Shown: positions 5,905-14,269 of the stretch, piece after piece | How positions within the stretch are numbered: position 1 is the stretch's first letter | Layout: each line of letters starts with the position of its first letter | Source: a virus | Length of the DNA stretch: 21,741 nucleotides | IMG/VR virus record: IMGVR_UViG_3300046665_000357 | Coordinates: 1-21,741 of that record | Direction: 5' to 3' (one strand) | Made by a program: the position numbers and the translations under genes | Notes under the pieces: model-generated | Databases searched by the model: none | What the model was told of the DNA's origin: nothing | Seen by the model: only the letters and a program-made list of their open reading frames with translations

Positions 5905-6096
5905 TTAAGCTTCACTTGCAGGAGCTGGTGTGATTCGGGCGGGATTGCCCAGTTGCCACTGATCGCGAACGACAAGCACGGCAGACGCTCGTGTGATCGG
6001 TTCGCTGACGGCCTGCCACTTCGGCGGCTTGCCCTGGCGCATGAACGCCACGACAATCACCATCGGCTCAGCCTTCGGTTGCTTCCTTTGCTTCAT
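5905..6096 (-). CDS. Small basic hypothetical protein
   Basis: 63 residues from ATG 6096, set by GAGGAG five bases upstream and lying 10 bases after the preceding stop. The sequence is basic at the N-terminus (MKQRKQPKAEP), then a beta-like stretch (MVIVVAFMRQGKPPKW) and VLVVRDQWQLG. No family is recognised. Its stop overlaps an operator half-site, and it is the last gene of the leftward run before the XRE promoter region. Confidence 0.55.
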   Translation of the reverse strand: MKQRKQPKAEPMVIVVAFMRQGKPPKWQAVSEPITRASAVLVVRDQWQLGNPARITPAPASEA

Positions 6097-6106
6097 GTCT
6101 CCTCTT

Positions 6107-6376
6107 TTACACGGCCTCCACAAATTGCTCAATCGGGCCGTCCAGCTCGTCGAAGGCATTGACGATTGCACACCCCTGACTGCTGTCCACCCAGATCACC
6201 ACGGTCACCACGACACCCTGGTCGTTGTCGTACCGCTCGATGCTGTCGACGAAGGCCTCGGTGCCAGGCGGCATCGTGTGCTCGACGTCTTCGTGGTCTG
6301 CCCCCTTCGCCTCGGTGAGGGTCTTGACCTTCTGGCCCGGCGTAAAGCCTCGCCATTCCTTCAGCCGCTCAGGCAT
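6107..6376 (-). CDS. Hypothetical protein, possible SH3-like small barrel
   Basis: 89 residues from ATG 6376, which overlaps the upstream gene by 8 bases. The pattern GFTPGQKVKTLTEA, then MPPGTEAFVDSIE, then GVVVTVVIWVD resembles a small SH3-like or KOW-like beta barrel, which is an inference from the alternation of hydrophobic strands and Gly turns. It is acidic overall. It belongs to a tightly packed run of small genes and no specific role can be given. Confidence 0.65.
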   Translation of the reverse strand: MPERLKEWRGFTPGQKVKTLTEAKGADHEDVEHTMPPGTEAFVDSIERYDNDQGVVVTVVIWVDSSQGCAIVNAFDELDGPIEQFVEAV

Positions 6377-6692
6377 CGACCTTGCCCTCCAGCTCATCGG
6401 AGAGTTTGTCAGCGTTCGCCATGATGTGCTCCAGGCTGATGCTGTAGTCGGCGACCACATCCCACCCGGAGTTGCCGTAGACGAACCAGACCGTTCCCAT
6501 GCGACGGTCTCCCTCATGGAAGACCAGCAGGTCGCTATCGGTCGAGAACATCGCACCGACGATCGCCTCCGGATCGATGCTGCGTTTGAGGACGGTCGCC
6601 CCGCCATCGTACACGTCGATGGTGTAGCCAGCGGCGATGCCGTCCTCGATTATCTTCTGAGCAATTTGGCGCTCAGCATCTTGTACTTTCAT
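6369..6692 (-). CDS. Hypothetical protein
   Basis: 107 residues from ATG 6692, with AGAGGA about 10 bases upstream. Starts with a helix (MKVQDAERQIAQKIIEDGIA), followed by a mixed alpha/beta body containing MGTVWFVYGNSGWDVVADYS. No Cys, catalytic motif or membrane segment. The stop overlaps the next start by 8 bases, so it is translationally linked to the neighbours on both sides. Not recognised. Confidence 0.65.
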   Translation of the reverse strand: MKVQDAERQIAQKIIEDGIAAGYTIDVYDGGATVLKRSIDPEAIVGAMFSTDSDLLVFHEGDRRMGTVWFVYGNSGWDVVADYSISLEHIMANADKLSDELEGKVDA

Positions 6693-6937
6693 GTTGCGGT
6701 TATCCTCTTGACGTATGCCATGTCGACCTCGCCGAAGCGGCGGGGCATCCTGGCGCGCACTTCTGCGCACCAGTCCTTCTTCTTGGGAATTTCCTTGACC
6801 TTGCGGACGGGAGCGCACTGCTCGCAGACCGCAACGTCGGATCTTCTGTGCCAGTGCCGGGTGAGGCCGAAGCAGAAGCAGCAGTTCTCCGCTGGTTCGG
6901 GAAAGCTGCTGCCGTCATGCACGATGGTGATCGGCAT
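6689..6937 (-). CDS. Small zinc-binding-type hypothetical protein
   Basis: 82 residues. Two cysteine pairs, CCFCFG near residue 19 and CEQC near residue 38, with His residues between them suggest a treble-clef or zinc-ribbon-like metal site. The C-terminal part is strongly basic (RKVKEIPKKKDW, RARMPRRFG), which fits nucleic-acid contact, though this is inference. The ATG overlaps the upstream stop as TGATG and its own end overlaps the next gene by 4 bases. Confidence 0.65.
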   Translation of the reverse strand: MPITIVHDGSSFPEPAENCCFCFGLTRHWHRRSDVAVCEQCAPVRKVKEIPKKKDWCAEVRARMPRRFGEVDMAYVKRITAT

Positions 6938-7710
6938 CAGGCCGCTTCCAACGCCTTGGCGAAGTTGTTCTTGCCGGCGCCGTGAACAGCGATGGTGATG
7001 TCGGCGTTTGCCTTGGTCCGGTTACCGCCGCACAGCATGCAGGCTGCGCACTGCACCGCCTTGCCCATCTCCGCAGAGGCGGGGCAGTGACCCTCGCCCG
7101 GGAGCTTCGGGTCTTCCTTGCCGCGGACACGGTAGGTTCGAAAGCCGAGAGCCTTGGCGAGCATGCGGTCGACCTCGCTGTCGCAGGAGGCCATGCAGAA
7201 CTCCGCCAGCTCGGGGATCTCGCGCCACATGTGGGTGTAACCGGTGAGGTCAGCGACCTGGCTTAGCGCGGTCTTCCAGACCTTGACCGGCACAGCTCCG
7301 GGATCACCATAGGCGCCGACGCGGACGACCTTGCGGGCGAGAAGCTTGCGGGCCTTGGCGAGCGGCATCTCCGGATACTTGCCGCGGGAGTAGGCGTCCC
7401 AGACCACGCGAGGACCGCGCATCAGGGTGACGTAGCAGGACCGGCCGACATTGGTCAGTAGGCCCGTCTTATGGTCCCGGACGACCTTGCCGCGGTGACG
7501 GCAGTTGCCGCAGATCGAGAAGTCGGCACCGGTCTGCACCGCCTTCATCGGGTTGATCCCATCGGGAAGGATGTAGATCTGGACCATCGGTCCAGTCTTG
7601 GAATTGGAGCCACCGTCCTCGAGTCCGGTGGCGATGCATATAATGGGCTTGCCGTCGATCACGGACGGGCCTTTGTATAGAACGAAGCCGTTCACGGGTC
7701 TCTCCTTCAT
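6937..7710 (-). CDS. Conserved-looking phage protein with cysteine motifs, unknown role
   Basis: 257 residues, not assigned to a named family. It has several Cys groups: CGNCRHRG near residue 68, CYVTLMRGP near 92, CMASCDSEVD near 172, and CPASAEMGK followed by CAACMLCGG near 210-225. These could bind zinc or an iron-sulfur cluster. The N-terminal part is beta-rich (GFVLYKGPSVIDGKPIICIATGL). The ATG at 7710 overlaps the upstream stop as ATGA; a GTG at 7695 has a better ribosome-binding site (AAGGAG, 6 bases away) and would remove five residues. It lies between the UvrD-like helicase and small zinc-type genes, suggesting a nucleic-acid-related role. Confidence 0.7.
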   Translation of the reverse strand: MKERPVNGFVLYKGPSVIDGKPIICIATGLEDGGSNSKTGPMVQIYILPDGINPMKAVQTGADFSICGNCRHRGKVVRDHKTGLLTNVGRSCYVTLMRGPRVVWDAYSRGKYPEMPLAKARKLLARKVVRVGAYGDPGAVPVKVWKTALSQVADLTGYTHMWREIPELAEFCMASCDSEVDRMLAKALGFRTYRVRGKEDPKLPGEGHCPASAEMGKAVQCAACMLCGGNRTKANADITIAVHGAGKNNFAKALEAA

Positions 7711-8069
7711 GCGATCAACATCAGTTCACGGGGTTTGGTCAGAGCAAGCTCCCGTTCGGCAGCCCGTAGCTGCCGGCAGAGGATTTCGATTTGCTTGGTC
7801 TTGCGGGCTTTGAAGTCCCGGATGGCGCCTGCCTCAGACTCCGAGTACTTCTTCTTGAATGCGGTGAGCAGCTGAAACTCACCGGTACACAGCCATGCGC
7901 CCTTGGGCGTCCGGCGCTCGATCTCCCACCACCACATCTCAAGACGAGGGTCGGTGACGCCGTACTCATCGCGATCGGCGTCGATGATGTAGGAGTAGCT
8001 CTTGGCGTCGCACCGCCAGAGGACGTCTTCCCCCTCTGGCGGCTTGCCTCGCGGATAGTGCAGCTTCAC
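7707..8069 (-). CDS. Hypothetical protein
   Basis: 120 residues from a GTG that overlaps the helicase stop as GTGA, so it is coupled to the helicase. The N-terminal half has a Trp-rich segment (LEMWWWEIERRTPKGAW) and the C-terminal half is a charged helix (KARKTKQIEILCRQLRAAER) that could form a coiled coil. No family recognised. It may assist the helicase, but only gene order suggests that. Confidence 0.65.
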   Translation of the reverse strand: MKLHYPRGKPPEGEDVLWRCDAKSYSYIIDADRDEYGVTDPRLEMWWWEIERRTPKGAWLCTGEFQLLTAFKKKYSESEAGAIRDFKARKTKQIEILCRQLRAAERELALTKPRELMLIA

Positions 8070-9679
8070 GCAACGCCGGGCAGTGCGAGCTGCCCCTTCT
8101 TGTTGTCGTTGGCTGCAACGGCCTTCTGGTTGTCGTTAGCCGGCGGCATCTTCACCTTCGGCAACGGCGGATAGAGATCGATCAACTCCTCCATGGCGCG
8201 GGTGGCCGCCACGTATTGCAGATTGAACTCCTGCTCCTTCTCCCAGGGCATGGTGGCGTACTTCGACGGGCAGGTGTTCAGCCGGTCGAGCCAGTAGACG
8301 CGCTTCCACTCGCGGCCCTTCGACCGGTGGATGGTGCAGAGGGTCAGGATACCCTTCACGTCATCTGCGAAGATGTTGTCGATGTAGGCGGTGACGGATG
8401 AGATCGAGTCCTGCTTCTCCTCACGGCACGCATCCATGATGACCTTCAGGGTCTCGAACTTGTCCTCGGCCTCCTGCACCTTCGACATCTTCTTCTTCGG
8501 CAGCCAGCGCTCCTTCTCCTTCTCCAGCCAGTCCTCCAGCTTCTCCTCCAGCTCTGGGATGGTGCTGATCGACTTCCAGCGGGTAGCCAGCTTCTTGAGG
8601 CCGTTGCCGATGTCCCGGCCTTCGATGCGGCAAGGGATCTTGTCGCGGATCATCGCGAATGCGGCAGTGACCAGCGGGCGGGTGTTGCGGCAAAGGATTG
8701 CCGCATCGCCGTTGAGCCGGCTACGATCCTGGATCAGGTTCTCGAACGTCTCGGTGCTGATCTTGCCGTCTGGAGCGGTTTCGTGCGCTTCGATGTGGCT
8801 GACCCACGTCTTGGCGAACTTCACCACGTTCTTCGGGCAACGGTACGTGACCGTCAGTGGCATCTCCTTGGCGCCGAACTCCGCCTTGATGATGTCTAGG
8901 CTATCGTTATCGGCCCCCGTGAAGCCGAAGATGGCCTGGTGGGGGTCGCCGACAGCGAACACGCGGCCGGTGTGGGGCTTCATCAGCGCTCGCACCAGCA
9001 GCCGGCGCACCGTGTTGGTGTCCTGCGCCTCGTCGATCCAGACGTTGTCGAACTGCCAGAACCTGATCTTGTAGAGTAGGGGCAGGTAGATCATGTCGTT
9101 GAAGTCGATGACCTCCGGGTTCTTGTTCGACTCCTTCAGCGTCTCGATCGCCAGGTCGATGATGTCCGACGCCTTCTTCTGCAGCGGCTCTTCATCGAAG
9201 ATGTCGTAGTGCTCGGCGATGTCCTCCCAGATCGAGTGGTCCTCGATATGGCCCTGTCCCTCGATGCCGAGGCCGCTCTGCTTGGCGAGGCCGACTAGCT
9301 GGCAGACGACAGCGACATGCGGTACGAGCGACGGCTCGATCTTGCTGTCCTCCACCCACTGGGCGGTGATGCGGCCGACCTTCTCGTCGTCGACGCGAAC
9401 CTTCGGGAACGTCTTGCGGTAGTTTCGCAGAGCGATGGCGTGACAGGTCGAGGACTCTGCCTTCTTCCAGTCGATGCCGAGCTTCTCCAGCTTGCCCTTC
9501 ATTTCCTTGGCGATCTTGGCGCCAAAGGACAGGATGATGCTGCTGCCGAGCATCTTCTCGACGGTATGGACTATGGTCGTGGACTTGCCGGCGCCGGCCA
9601 CCGCGATCACGAGCAGGGAGCTGGAGCCGTTCCAGGCCTCGTGCTGGACCGCCGCTTGCTGCGGGGAGGGGACGTACAT
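8066..9679 (-). CDS. UvrD/PcrA-like superfamily 1 DNA helicase
   Basis: A 537-residue ATP-dependent 3'-5' type helicase for phage DNA repair, recombination or replication. The SF1 motifs appear in order: PSPQQAAV near residue 4 (Q motif), Walker A AVAGAGKSTT at 26-35, motif II VWIDEAQDT at 213-221, motif III AVGDPHQAIFGFTGA at 242-256, motif IV TYRCPKN at 278-284, and C-terminal TIHRSKGREW and YVAATRAMEE (motifs V and VI). The protein is shorter than cellular UvrD (about 720 residues). ATG 9679 follows AAAGGTGATCCA. An operator lies 45 bases upstream, so it appears to start a transcript that includes the small genes downstream. Confidence 0.93.
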   Translation of the reverse strand: MYVPSPQQAAVQHEAWNGSSSLLVIAVAGAGKSTTIVHTVEKMLGSSIILSFGAKIAKEMKGKLEKLGIDWKKAESSTCHAIALRNYRKTFPKVRVDDEKVGRITAQWVEDSKIEPSLVPHVAVVCQLVGLAKQSGLGIEGQGHIEDHSIWEDIAEHYDIFDEEPLQKKASDIIDLAIETLKESNKNPEVIDFNDMIYLPLLYKIRFWQFDNVWIDEAQDTNTVRRLLVRALMKPHTGRVFAVGDPHQAIFGFTGADNDSLDIIKAEFGAKEMPLTVTYRCPKNVVKFAKTWVSHIEAHETAPDGKISTETFENLIQDRSRLNGDAAILCRNTRPLVTAAFAMIRDKIPCRIEGRDIGNGLKKLATRWKSISTIPELEEKLEDWLEKEKERWLPKKKMSKVQEAEDKFETLKVIMDACREEKQDSISSVTAYIDNIFADDVKGILTLCTIHRSKGREWKRVYWLDRLNTCPSKYATMPWEKEQEFNLQYVAATRAMEELIDLYPPLPKVKMPPANDNQKAVAANDNKKGQLALPGVA

Positions 9680-9723
9680 TGGATCACCTTTCCGAATTGG
9701 GGTGGGTCAGAGGTAGCAGGCCA

Positions 9724-9752
9724 TTTGCATTCAAGCAAACAGAAAATGCAAA
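9724..9752. promoter_or_regulatory. Operator-like inverted repeat plus half-site upstream of the helicase
   Basis: TTTGCATTCAAGCAAA (9724-9739) is identical to the copy at 26-41. A further half-site ATGCAAA follows at 9746-9752. Read leftward, TTGCAT and TTGCTT can serve as -35 boxes, but no good -10 is seen 17 bases on. It lies in the 73-base gap between two same-strand genes, marking a new transcription start for the helicase. Confidence 0.65.
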
Positions 9753-10121
9753 CTATGCGGCCTGGGATTGGGTAGCCTCGGTCCTGGCGAGGAGTTTCAG
9801 CGCCTCGACCACGCGCCTGGCGTTCGGCTCCTTGTAGACCTTGCAGACGTAGCGCTTGGCGTCGAAAATCAGCCAGCCTTCGCCGTGGAAGTTCTGGATC
9901 ATGAACGTGGGCTCATTCTCAAGGAAGAACACGTTCTTGACCCGCTCGGTCAGGTGGCGGATCTGCAGACTCCCGTAGGCGTCGCCGACAACGAGCCCCT
10001 TGGCCTTCAGATTGTTGAGCGAGTGGACCTCGCCGTTGTTAACCCAGACGTAGTTTGTGGTGTCGAGCGTCAGCACCTTGGCGATCATGCGCTCTTGCAG
10101 GTCGGTCAACGTCTTCGGCAT
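9753..10121 (-). CDS. Hypothetical protein
   Basis: 122 residues from ATG 10121, chosen because GGAGG lies 5 bases upstream. N-terminal helix (TLTDLQERMIAKVLTLD), then a beta-rich region (NYVWVNNGEVHSL, NVFFLENEPTFMI, GWLIFDAKRYVCKVYKEP). Segments such as EVHSLNNLKAKGLVV resemble the wing of a winged-helix domain, but the evidence is thin. Not recognised. It is last in the operon that contains the rIIA/rIIB-like genes. Confidence 0.65.
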   Translation of the reverse strand: MPKTLTDLQERMIAKVLTLDTTNYVWVNNGEVHSLNNLKAKGLVVGDAYGSLQIRHLTERVKNVFFLENEPTFMIQNFHGEGWLIFDAKRYVCKVYKEPNARRVVEALKLLARTEATQSQAA

Positions 10122-10132
10122 AAGAACCTCCT

Positions 10133-10453
10133 TCACTTCAGGTATGCTGGGCCGTACGGACCCATCTTGGCGAGACCGTTGCTGTCGTCGAAGATGTTGC
10201 CGCGAGCGTGCTTCGCCGGCCGCGCCCAGGTCTCAGCCTTGAGCACGTCGCCGGTCAGCTTGCAGATGAAGCAATGGACGCCGGTCTCTCGGACGATGCG
10301 CCAGCGCTTCTGCAGCTCCTGCATTTCGAACGGCGGTTTGGTGAGGCTCGGATAATTCGCCGTCATGTAGTCGTCGCTGATCTTTTTGACGCCAGCGAAG
10401 AAGCGATCAAGCGCCTCGCGAAATTCCTCGGGAGGACGTGTCGGTTCAGGCAT
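10133..10453 (-). CDS. Hypothetical protein
   Basis: 106 residues. The ATG at 10453 follows AGGAGG by 7 bases and overlaps the rIIB-like gene by 8 bases. A helical N-terminal half (FREALDRFFAGVKKISDDY) leads to a short CFIC pair near residue 61 and a Gly/Pro-rich end (MGPYGPAYLK). A single CxxC is too little to claim a zinc site. No family recognised. Confidence 0.6.
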   Translation of the reverse strand: MPEPTRPPEEFREALDRFFAGVKKISDDYMTANYPSLTKPPFEMQELQKRWRIVRETGVHCFICKLTGDVLKAETWARPAKHARGNIFDDSNGLAKMGPYGPAYLK

Positions 10454-10931
10454 CGGATGCCTCCTTGATGATCTCTTTGATTGAGGTGTTGGCGACGAAC
10501 CCGAAGTAGTCCTCGTCGTTGTCGACCGGCTCGACGTAGACGCGCTTGTCGACGTCGGTATTATCGACCTCGCCTACGGTGTAGATGCCGTCAGGCGCAT
10601 CTTCGTCGCCTTCGACACGGACCCGATCTCCCGGTGCCACCACCAACACCTTCACGGCGTCGGGCTCGGCGCAGGCTTTGTAGAGCCATGCATCCGAGAG
10701 CTGCTCCCCGTTGAGATACAAGCCATCCTCCGTGAGGGTGGCTGCGCCTTGGGAATGCTCCCCCACTGCGACACGCACGTCGGACAGTCGAACGATCGCG
10801 TCAGCGTCGTCGGACCCGGAGGTCAACAGTTCCTTGACCTTCTCGAAGTGCGTGTGGTCCGCTGCCAGGGTCCACGGACGGCCCCTGGCAATGAACGTGA
10901 TGGAGGTGTCGGTGATGACACTCGGGATCAT
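10446..10931 (-). CDS. rIIB-like protein (tentative)
   Basis: 161 residues from ATG 10931 with CGGAG upstream, 13 bases after the rIIA-like stop. The N-terminal half (ITFIARGRPWTL, HFEKVKELL, LSDVRVAV, then LTEDGLYLNGEQLSDA) resembles the N-terminal part of rIIB-like proteins that usually sit beside rIIA-like genes in large phages. The C-terminal half (VVAPGDRVRVEGDEDAPDGIYTVGEV) looks like a small beta barrel and is acidic. T4 rIIA/rIIB act at the membrane and affect lysis timing and exclusion; the molecular activity is not established. The call rests on my recollection of the pattern and on the neighbour. Confidence 0.5.
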   Translation of the reverse strand: MIPSVITDTSITFIARGRPWTLAADHTHFEKVKELLTSGSDDADAIVRLSDVRVAVGEHSQGAATLTEDGLYLNGEQLSDAWLYKACAEPDAVKVLVVAPGDRVRVEGDEDAPDGIYTVGEVDNTDVDKRVYVEPVDNDEDYFGFVANTSIKEIIKEASDA

Positions 10932-10944
10932 TGGATCGCTCCGT

Positions 10945-13179
10945 TCAGGCTGCTTCGTCGAGGACGTCAAGGTCTTGATCGACCTCCTCCTCGACGATCT
11001 GGTTGTTGTCGTTCAGCCCCAGCTCAACCCGTGCCGCAGCCGCCCGCTGCTGCAGGAGCTGCTGCTCTGCATGCAGGAGGTCGCAGTAGGTCTTGAGCTG
11101 AAGTTCGGTGGTGCGGGCGTCCGTACGGTTGCCATAGGAGTAGTACGGGTTGGGCTCGATGATGAGCTTCAACAGCGAGTACTTGGAGCACAGCTCGCGA
11201 TAGCGGCGCTCCATCGCATGGATCGGACACTGGACTTCCGGCGTTTCAACGTGAACACCGAGCTGCGCCAAGGCGGAATGCGCCTTGTCGGTATCGGTCT
11301 CGACGTTAGACTGGGCCTTCAGCGTGTTGCCGAGAGTGGTCAGCTCGGCCTTGAACGACAGAAGGTCTTCCGGAGCGTTCGCGAACGTCGCCGATTGCAT
11401 GCCAAAGATGCCACGCAAGGCGGTGTCCAGATCGTTGAAGCTTTTCTTGTGCAGACCGGTGAAGGTGCTGACGTCGATCTTCGCTTGCAGGTCGGTGATC
11501 AGGTCGTCGCCGAACAGCGTCCAGTTCTCGCCAAGGGCGGCGTGATCCTCGTTCTGCACCACGATCATCGTTCCGGCCTCGACCAGGCCCAGGTCGTAGC
11601 CGGCCGAGATGGCCTGCTTGAGCGAGCTGGACGAGACACCGCTGCGATCCTGAGAGACCCGGAAGAAGTCCGAGCCGCCACGCCGCCGGCTGCTGAACCG
11701 GTTGTCCTGGCGGATGATGTAGAGCCCGCCCTCGGCGAGATCGACATCCTCCTGACTCATCGCGATCCCGCCACCCTCCAGAACGAGAAGGGTTTTGCGA
11801 CGGCGCACGGTCTTGCCCCGCTTGACGCGAGCCGAGGCCGGCACCTTGAAGGTATCGAGCTCAATGATCTCGGGATTGCCGAGATCGGCCAGAACCTGCT
11901 CGCGGAAGGCGCGCTTGCAGCGGACCCACAGCACCTTCTCGCCGATCAGCCCCGCCAGCTGGAAGCGGGAGAACGAGTAGCTGGGGTTGTGCTCGATGAC
12001 GATCTTGGCATCGCGAACCGTGCGGCAACGCACGGCGCTATCCTCGAATTTGTCGAACTGCGACCAGCCATCGTCCAGCATCATGGTCTTGGCGTTGCGC
12101 TTCGGCACGTTGGTGCCGAGGTACAGGCCAGCCCACTTCACGACGTTGCGCAGGCTGTCGACGCGGCTGACGCCCAGGTTCTCGGTCGCATCCTCGAACA
12201 GCTCGACGGCTTCGAGCAGGTCTTGCGCCTGGTCGACGATGCCCTGGAGCTGGGTGATGAAGTTGCTCTCGTACTCCTGGACGAGGCGGGTCAGAGTCGC
12301 CTTGGTGTTATCGTCGTACGCCAACTCTTCGCGGGATAGCGTGACCTTCAGCGAGCCGATCGGCGCGTCGAACAGCACGTTGTCATTATAGTCGAGGAAG
12401 CCCGACGTTTTGATCTGGCGCAGATCGAACGGATACATCACGCAGCCCATGCGGACGCGCGGGCCAGAGAACGGGATTGTGTTCGGCTTGTAGCGGGTCC
12501 AGTTGTCGCCCTGGCTGAGGACGACCGGGTCCTTCCAGTTCAGCGACGGCGTGACCTTCGGCCGTGGCTCGAACGACCAGAGGATCTGGCGGGCACGGTC
12601 ATGGAACTCGGCGATGTCCTCGCGGCGCACCGGGAAGGAAACCTCCAGGCCCGTATCCGCATCGGACGGCGCCTCGATCAGCAGGCGCATGGTCGGCGCA
12701 CCGCTCTGCGAGAGCGACAAGACGTAGGTCCGCATCATGCCGCCGTGGTACGACGTCACGGTGTAGGAGCCCGAGCCATTGTCCGAGATCAGGTAGGCGT
12801 ACGGACTCTTCGAACCCAAGCCCCAGCCACCAACCTGGTTGTTGCTATCCCGCTTCGTCGAAGCGTAGAGGCGGGCGTAGACGTTCTTCATGTCTTCCGG
12901 CGACATGCCGGGACCGAAGTCACGGAACGTGATCGTCGGATTGAGCGGGGTCGGCAGCGTGATCTGCGGGATCTTGTCCTCGGGGATGTTGTCCCCGTAC
13001 TTGATCCGGGAGCCGTCCCACATGTTCGTGGTCAGCTCGCGCATCGGGTAGCCGATCTTGTCCTTCGCAAGACCGGAGATCTGGGCGTAGAACGCCACGG
13101 CGTTCGCTTCGAACGAAATGGCGACTTCATCCTGCACTCCCGAGGCGACGTCGACGTGCTCTTGCAATCCGAGTTTCAT
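10945..13179 (-). CDS. rIIA-like GHKL ATPase
   Basis: A 744-residue protein. The N-terminal third has a GHKL/Bergerat ATP-binding fold: N box RELTTNMWDGS with Glu48 and Asn52, G1 box DFGPGMSPED at 87-96, and G2 box GGWGLGSKSPYAY at 117-129. This arrangement matches rIIA-like proteins of large phages. The C-terminal part is long and mixed, ending in an acidic tail. Start ATG 13179 follows AAAGGACACGGAACA. It shares an operon with the rIIB-like gene downstream and the metallopeptidase upstream. The family is linked to lysis control and resistance to exclusion by resident prophages; mechanism unknown. Confidence 0.85.
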   Translation of the reverse strand: MKLGLQEHVDVASGVQDEVAISFEANAVAFYAQISGLAKDKIGYPMRELTTNMWDGSRIKYGDNIPEDKIPQITLPTPLNPTITFRDFGPGMSPEDMKNVYARLYASTKRDSNNQVGGWGLGSKSPYAYLISDNGSGSYTVTSYHGGMMRTYVLSLSQSGAPTMRLLIEAPSDADTGLEVSFPVRREDIAEFHDRARQILWSFEPRPKVTPSLNWKDPVVLSQGDNWTRYKPNTIPFSGPRVRMGCVMYPFDLRQIKTSGFLDYNDNVLFDAPIGSLKVTLSREELAYDDNTKATLTRLVQEYESNFITQLQGIVDQAQDLLEAVELFEDATENLGVSRVDSLRNVVKWAGLYLGTNVPKRNAKTMMLDDGWSQFDKFEDSAVRCRTVRDAKIVIEHNPSYSFSRFQLAGLIGEKVLWVRCKRAFREQVLADLGNPEIIELDTFKVPASARVKRGKTVRRRKTLLVLEGGGIAMSQEDVDLAEGGLYIIRQDNRFSSRRRGGSDFFRVSQDRSGVSSSSLKQAISAGYDLGLVEAGTMIVVQNEDHAALGENWTLFGDDLITDLQAKIDVSTFTGLHKKSFNDLDTALRGIFGMQSATFANAPEDLLSFKAELTTLGNTLKAQSNVETDTDKAHSALAQLGVHVETPEVQCPIHAMERRYRELCSKYSLLKLIIEPNPYYSYGNRTDARTTELQLKTYCDLLHAEQQLLQQRAAAARVELGLNDNNQIVEEEVDQDLDVLDEAA

Positions 13180-13213
13180 TGTTCCGTGTCCTTTCTGATG
13201 TCTGCGTTGATGG

Positions 13214-14254
13214 TCAGGCGACGGCGATTTCGTCGTCGCCCAGGAGATCGAGCAGCGTCCGCTCCGGTTCGTATGCCGGCGGCATGCGGTTGGTGAACTT
13301 GATGGCGTCATCCAGCTCATCGACGCCGACGTTCATGTCGTTGAGGTACTCGGCGACCTGGCGCGGATATTTCCACACCAGTTCCTCCAGATCGCGCAGC
13401 CGCAGCCGACGCAGGGTGCGGAGCTTGCTGATCCCCAGGCCGGAGGATGAAGAGCTGCTGCCCCACGACGAGCTGCTGTAGCTTCGACGTTGCGAGCGCT
13501 GCGGCACCTCTGAGACATTGCCCTTCGGATCGCGCTCGATGACGAACTTCGAGGCGTCGATCTTGACCATGAGGTCACGCAGCTCGAAGAGATGCTTGAC
13601 GCACTGGGTCTCGTCGTCGTGATGCTCGTTCTCGTATCCGACCGAGATGTTCGAGCACTCCGGGACGATGCCCATGTAGATCTTGGTGTCGGTCAGGACG
13701 CCGGTCGGATCGGGCTTGAACCCCGGCAGCTGCTCGCAGACCGATTTGGCGAAGGCATCCGACGCTGTCCTGCCGCGCTGGTGGGTGATCACCGAGTCGA
13801 AACCGCGGCGATCGAACGCGACCGCAGCCTTGATGCCGTCCAGGAACTCCGGCGTCTCGTTGGCGATGCCTCCGGAGCCCTTGCACCCCACCTCCTCGCC
13901 GAAGTGGAAGACGTAGAGGCCTGGCACCTTCGCCTCGATCATCTTGATCATGATGAAGTTGCCGGCCGCGTCGTCAGCGCCGAGACAGTTCGACTTGGAC
14001 TTCTTCGGCAGGTGGATCTTGGTGCCGGTCATCTCGATCTTCTGGAAGCCCTCGTCCCGGTGGACGCTGTCCGTGTGGGAGGACCAGAGGATCGTCGGCT
14101 TCTCTTCCCCGACGATGAGGAAGCGGTTGCCGAACTTGTCCGTGTTGACGCCGAGCGGGTTGAGGAAGCGCTCGATGTAGGCAGCCTCGGTCTTCGAGCC
14201 ATAGGGACGGCGATGGCTAAGCATCGCCTTGATCATCTCAAGGTCGTTGGACAT
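13214..14254 (-). CDS. M20/M28-fold zinc metallopeptidase with extra C-terminal domain
   Basis: 346 residues. A complete set of co-catalytic zinc residues can be read: His60 and Asp62 in SSHTDSVH, the bridging Asp in LGADDAAGN (94-95), Glu120-Glu121 in FHFGEEVGC, Asp148 in AFDRRGFDS, and His211/212 in YENEHHDDE. This is the pattern of M20 peptidases such as PepT and M28/M42 aminopeptidases. The catalytic part ends near residue 235. A Ser-rich linker (258-271) then joins a 70-residue basic, helical domain of unknown kind. No signal peptide, so it acts in the host cytoplasm. ATG 14254 follows AGGAACTGAA. Substrate unknown. Confidence 0.82.
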   Translation of the reverse strand: MSNDLEMIKAMLSHRRPYGSKTEAAYIERFLNPLGVNTDKFGNRFLIVGEEKPTILWSSHTDSVHRDEGFQKIEMTGTKIHLPKKSKSNCLGADDAAGNFIMIKMIEAKVPGLYVFHFGEEVGCKGSGGIANETPEFLDGIKAAVAFDRRGFDSVITHQRGRTASDAFAKSVCEQLPGFKPDPTGVLTDTKIYMGIVPECSNISVGYENEHHDDETQCVKHLFELRDLMVKIDASKFVIERDPKGNVSEVPQRSQRRSYSSSSWGSSSSSSGLGISKLRTLRRLRLRDLEELVWKYPRQVAEYLNDMNVGVDELDDAIKFTNRMPPAYEPERTLLDLLGDDEIAVA

Positions 14255-14269
14255 TTCAGTTCCTGTTGA

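Noticed and set aside
10711-12339. A 542-codon rightward open frame opposite the rIIA- and rIIB-like genes
   Set aside because: It is antisense to well-supported genes, has no ribosome-binding site or domain, and reflects the codon bias of GC-rich DNA.
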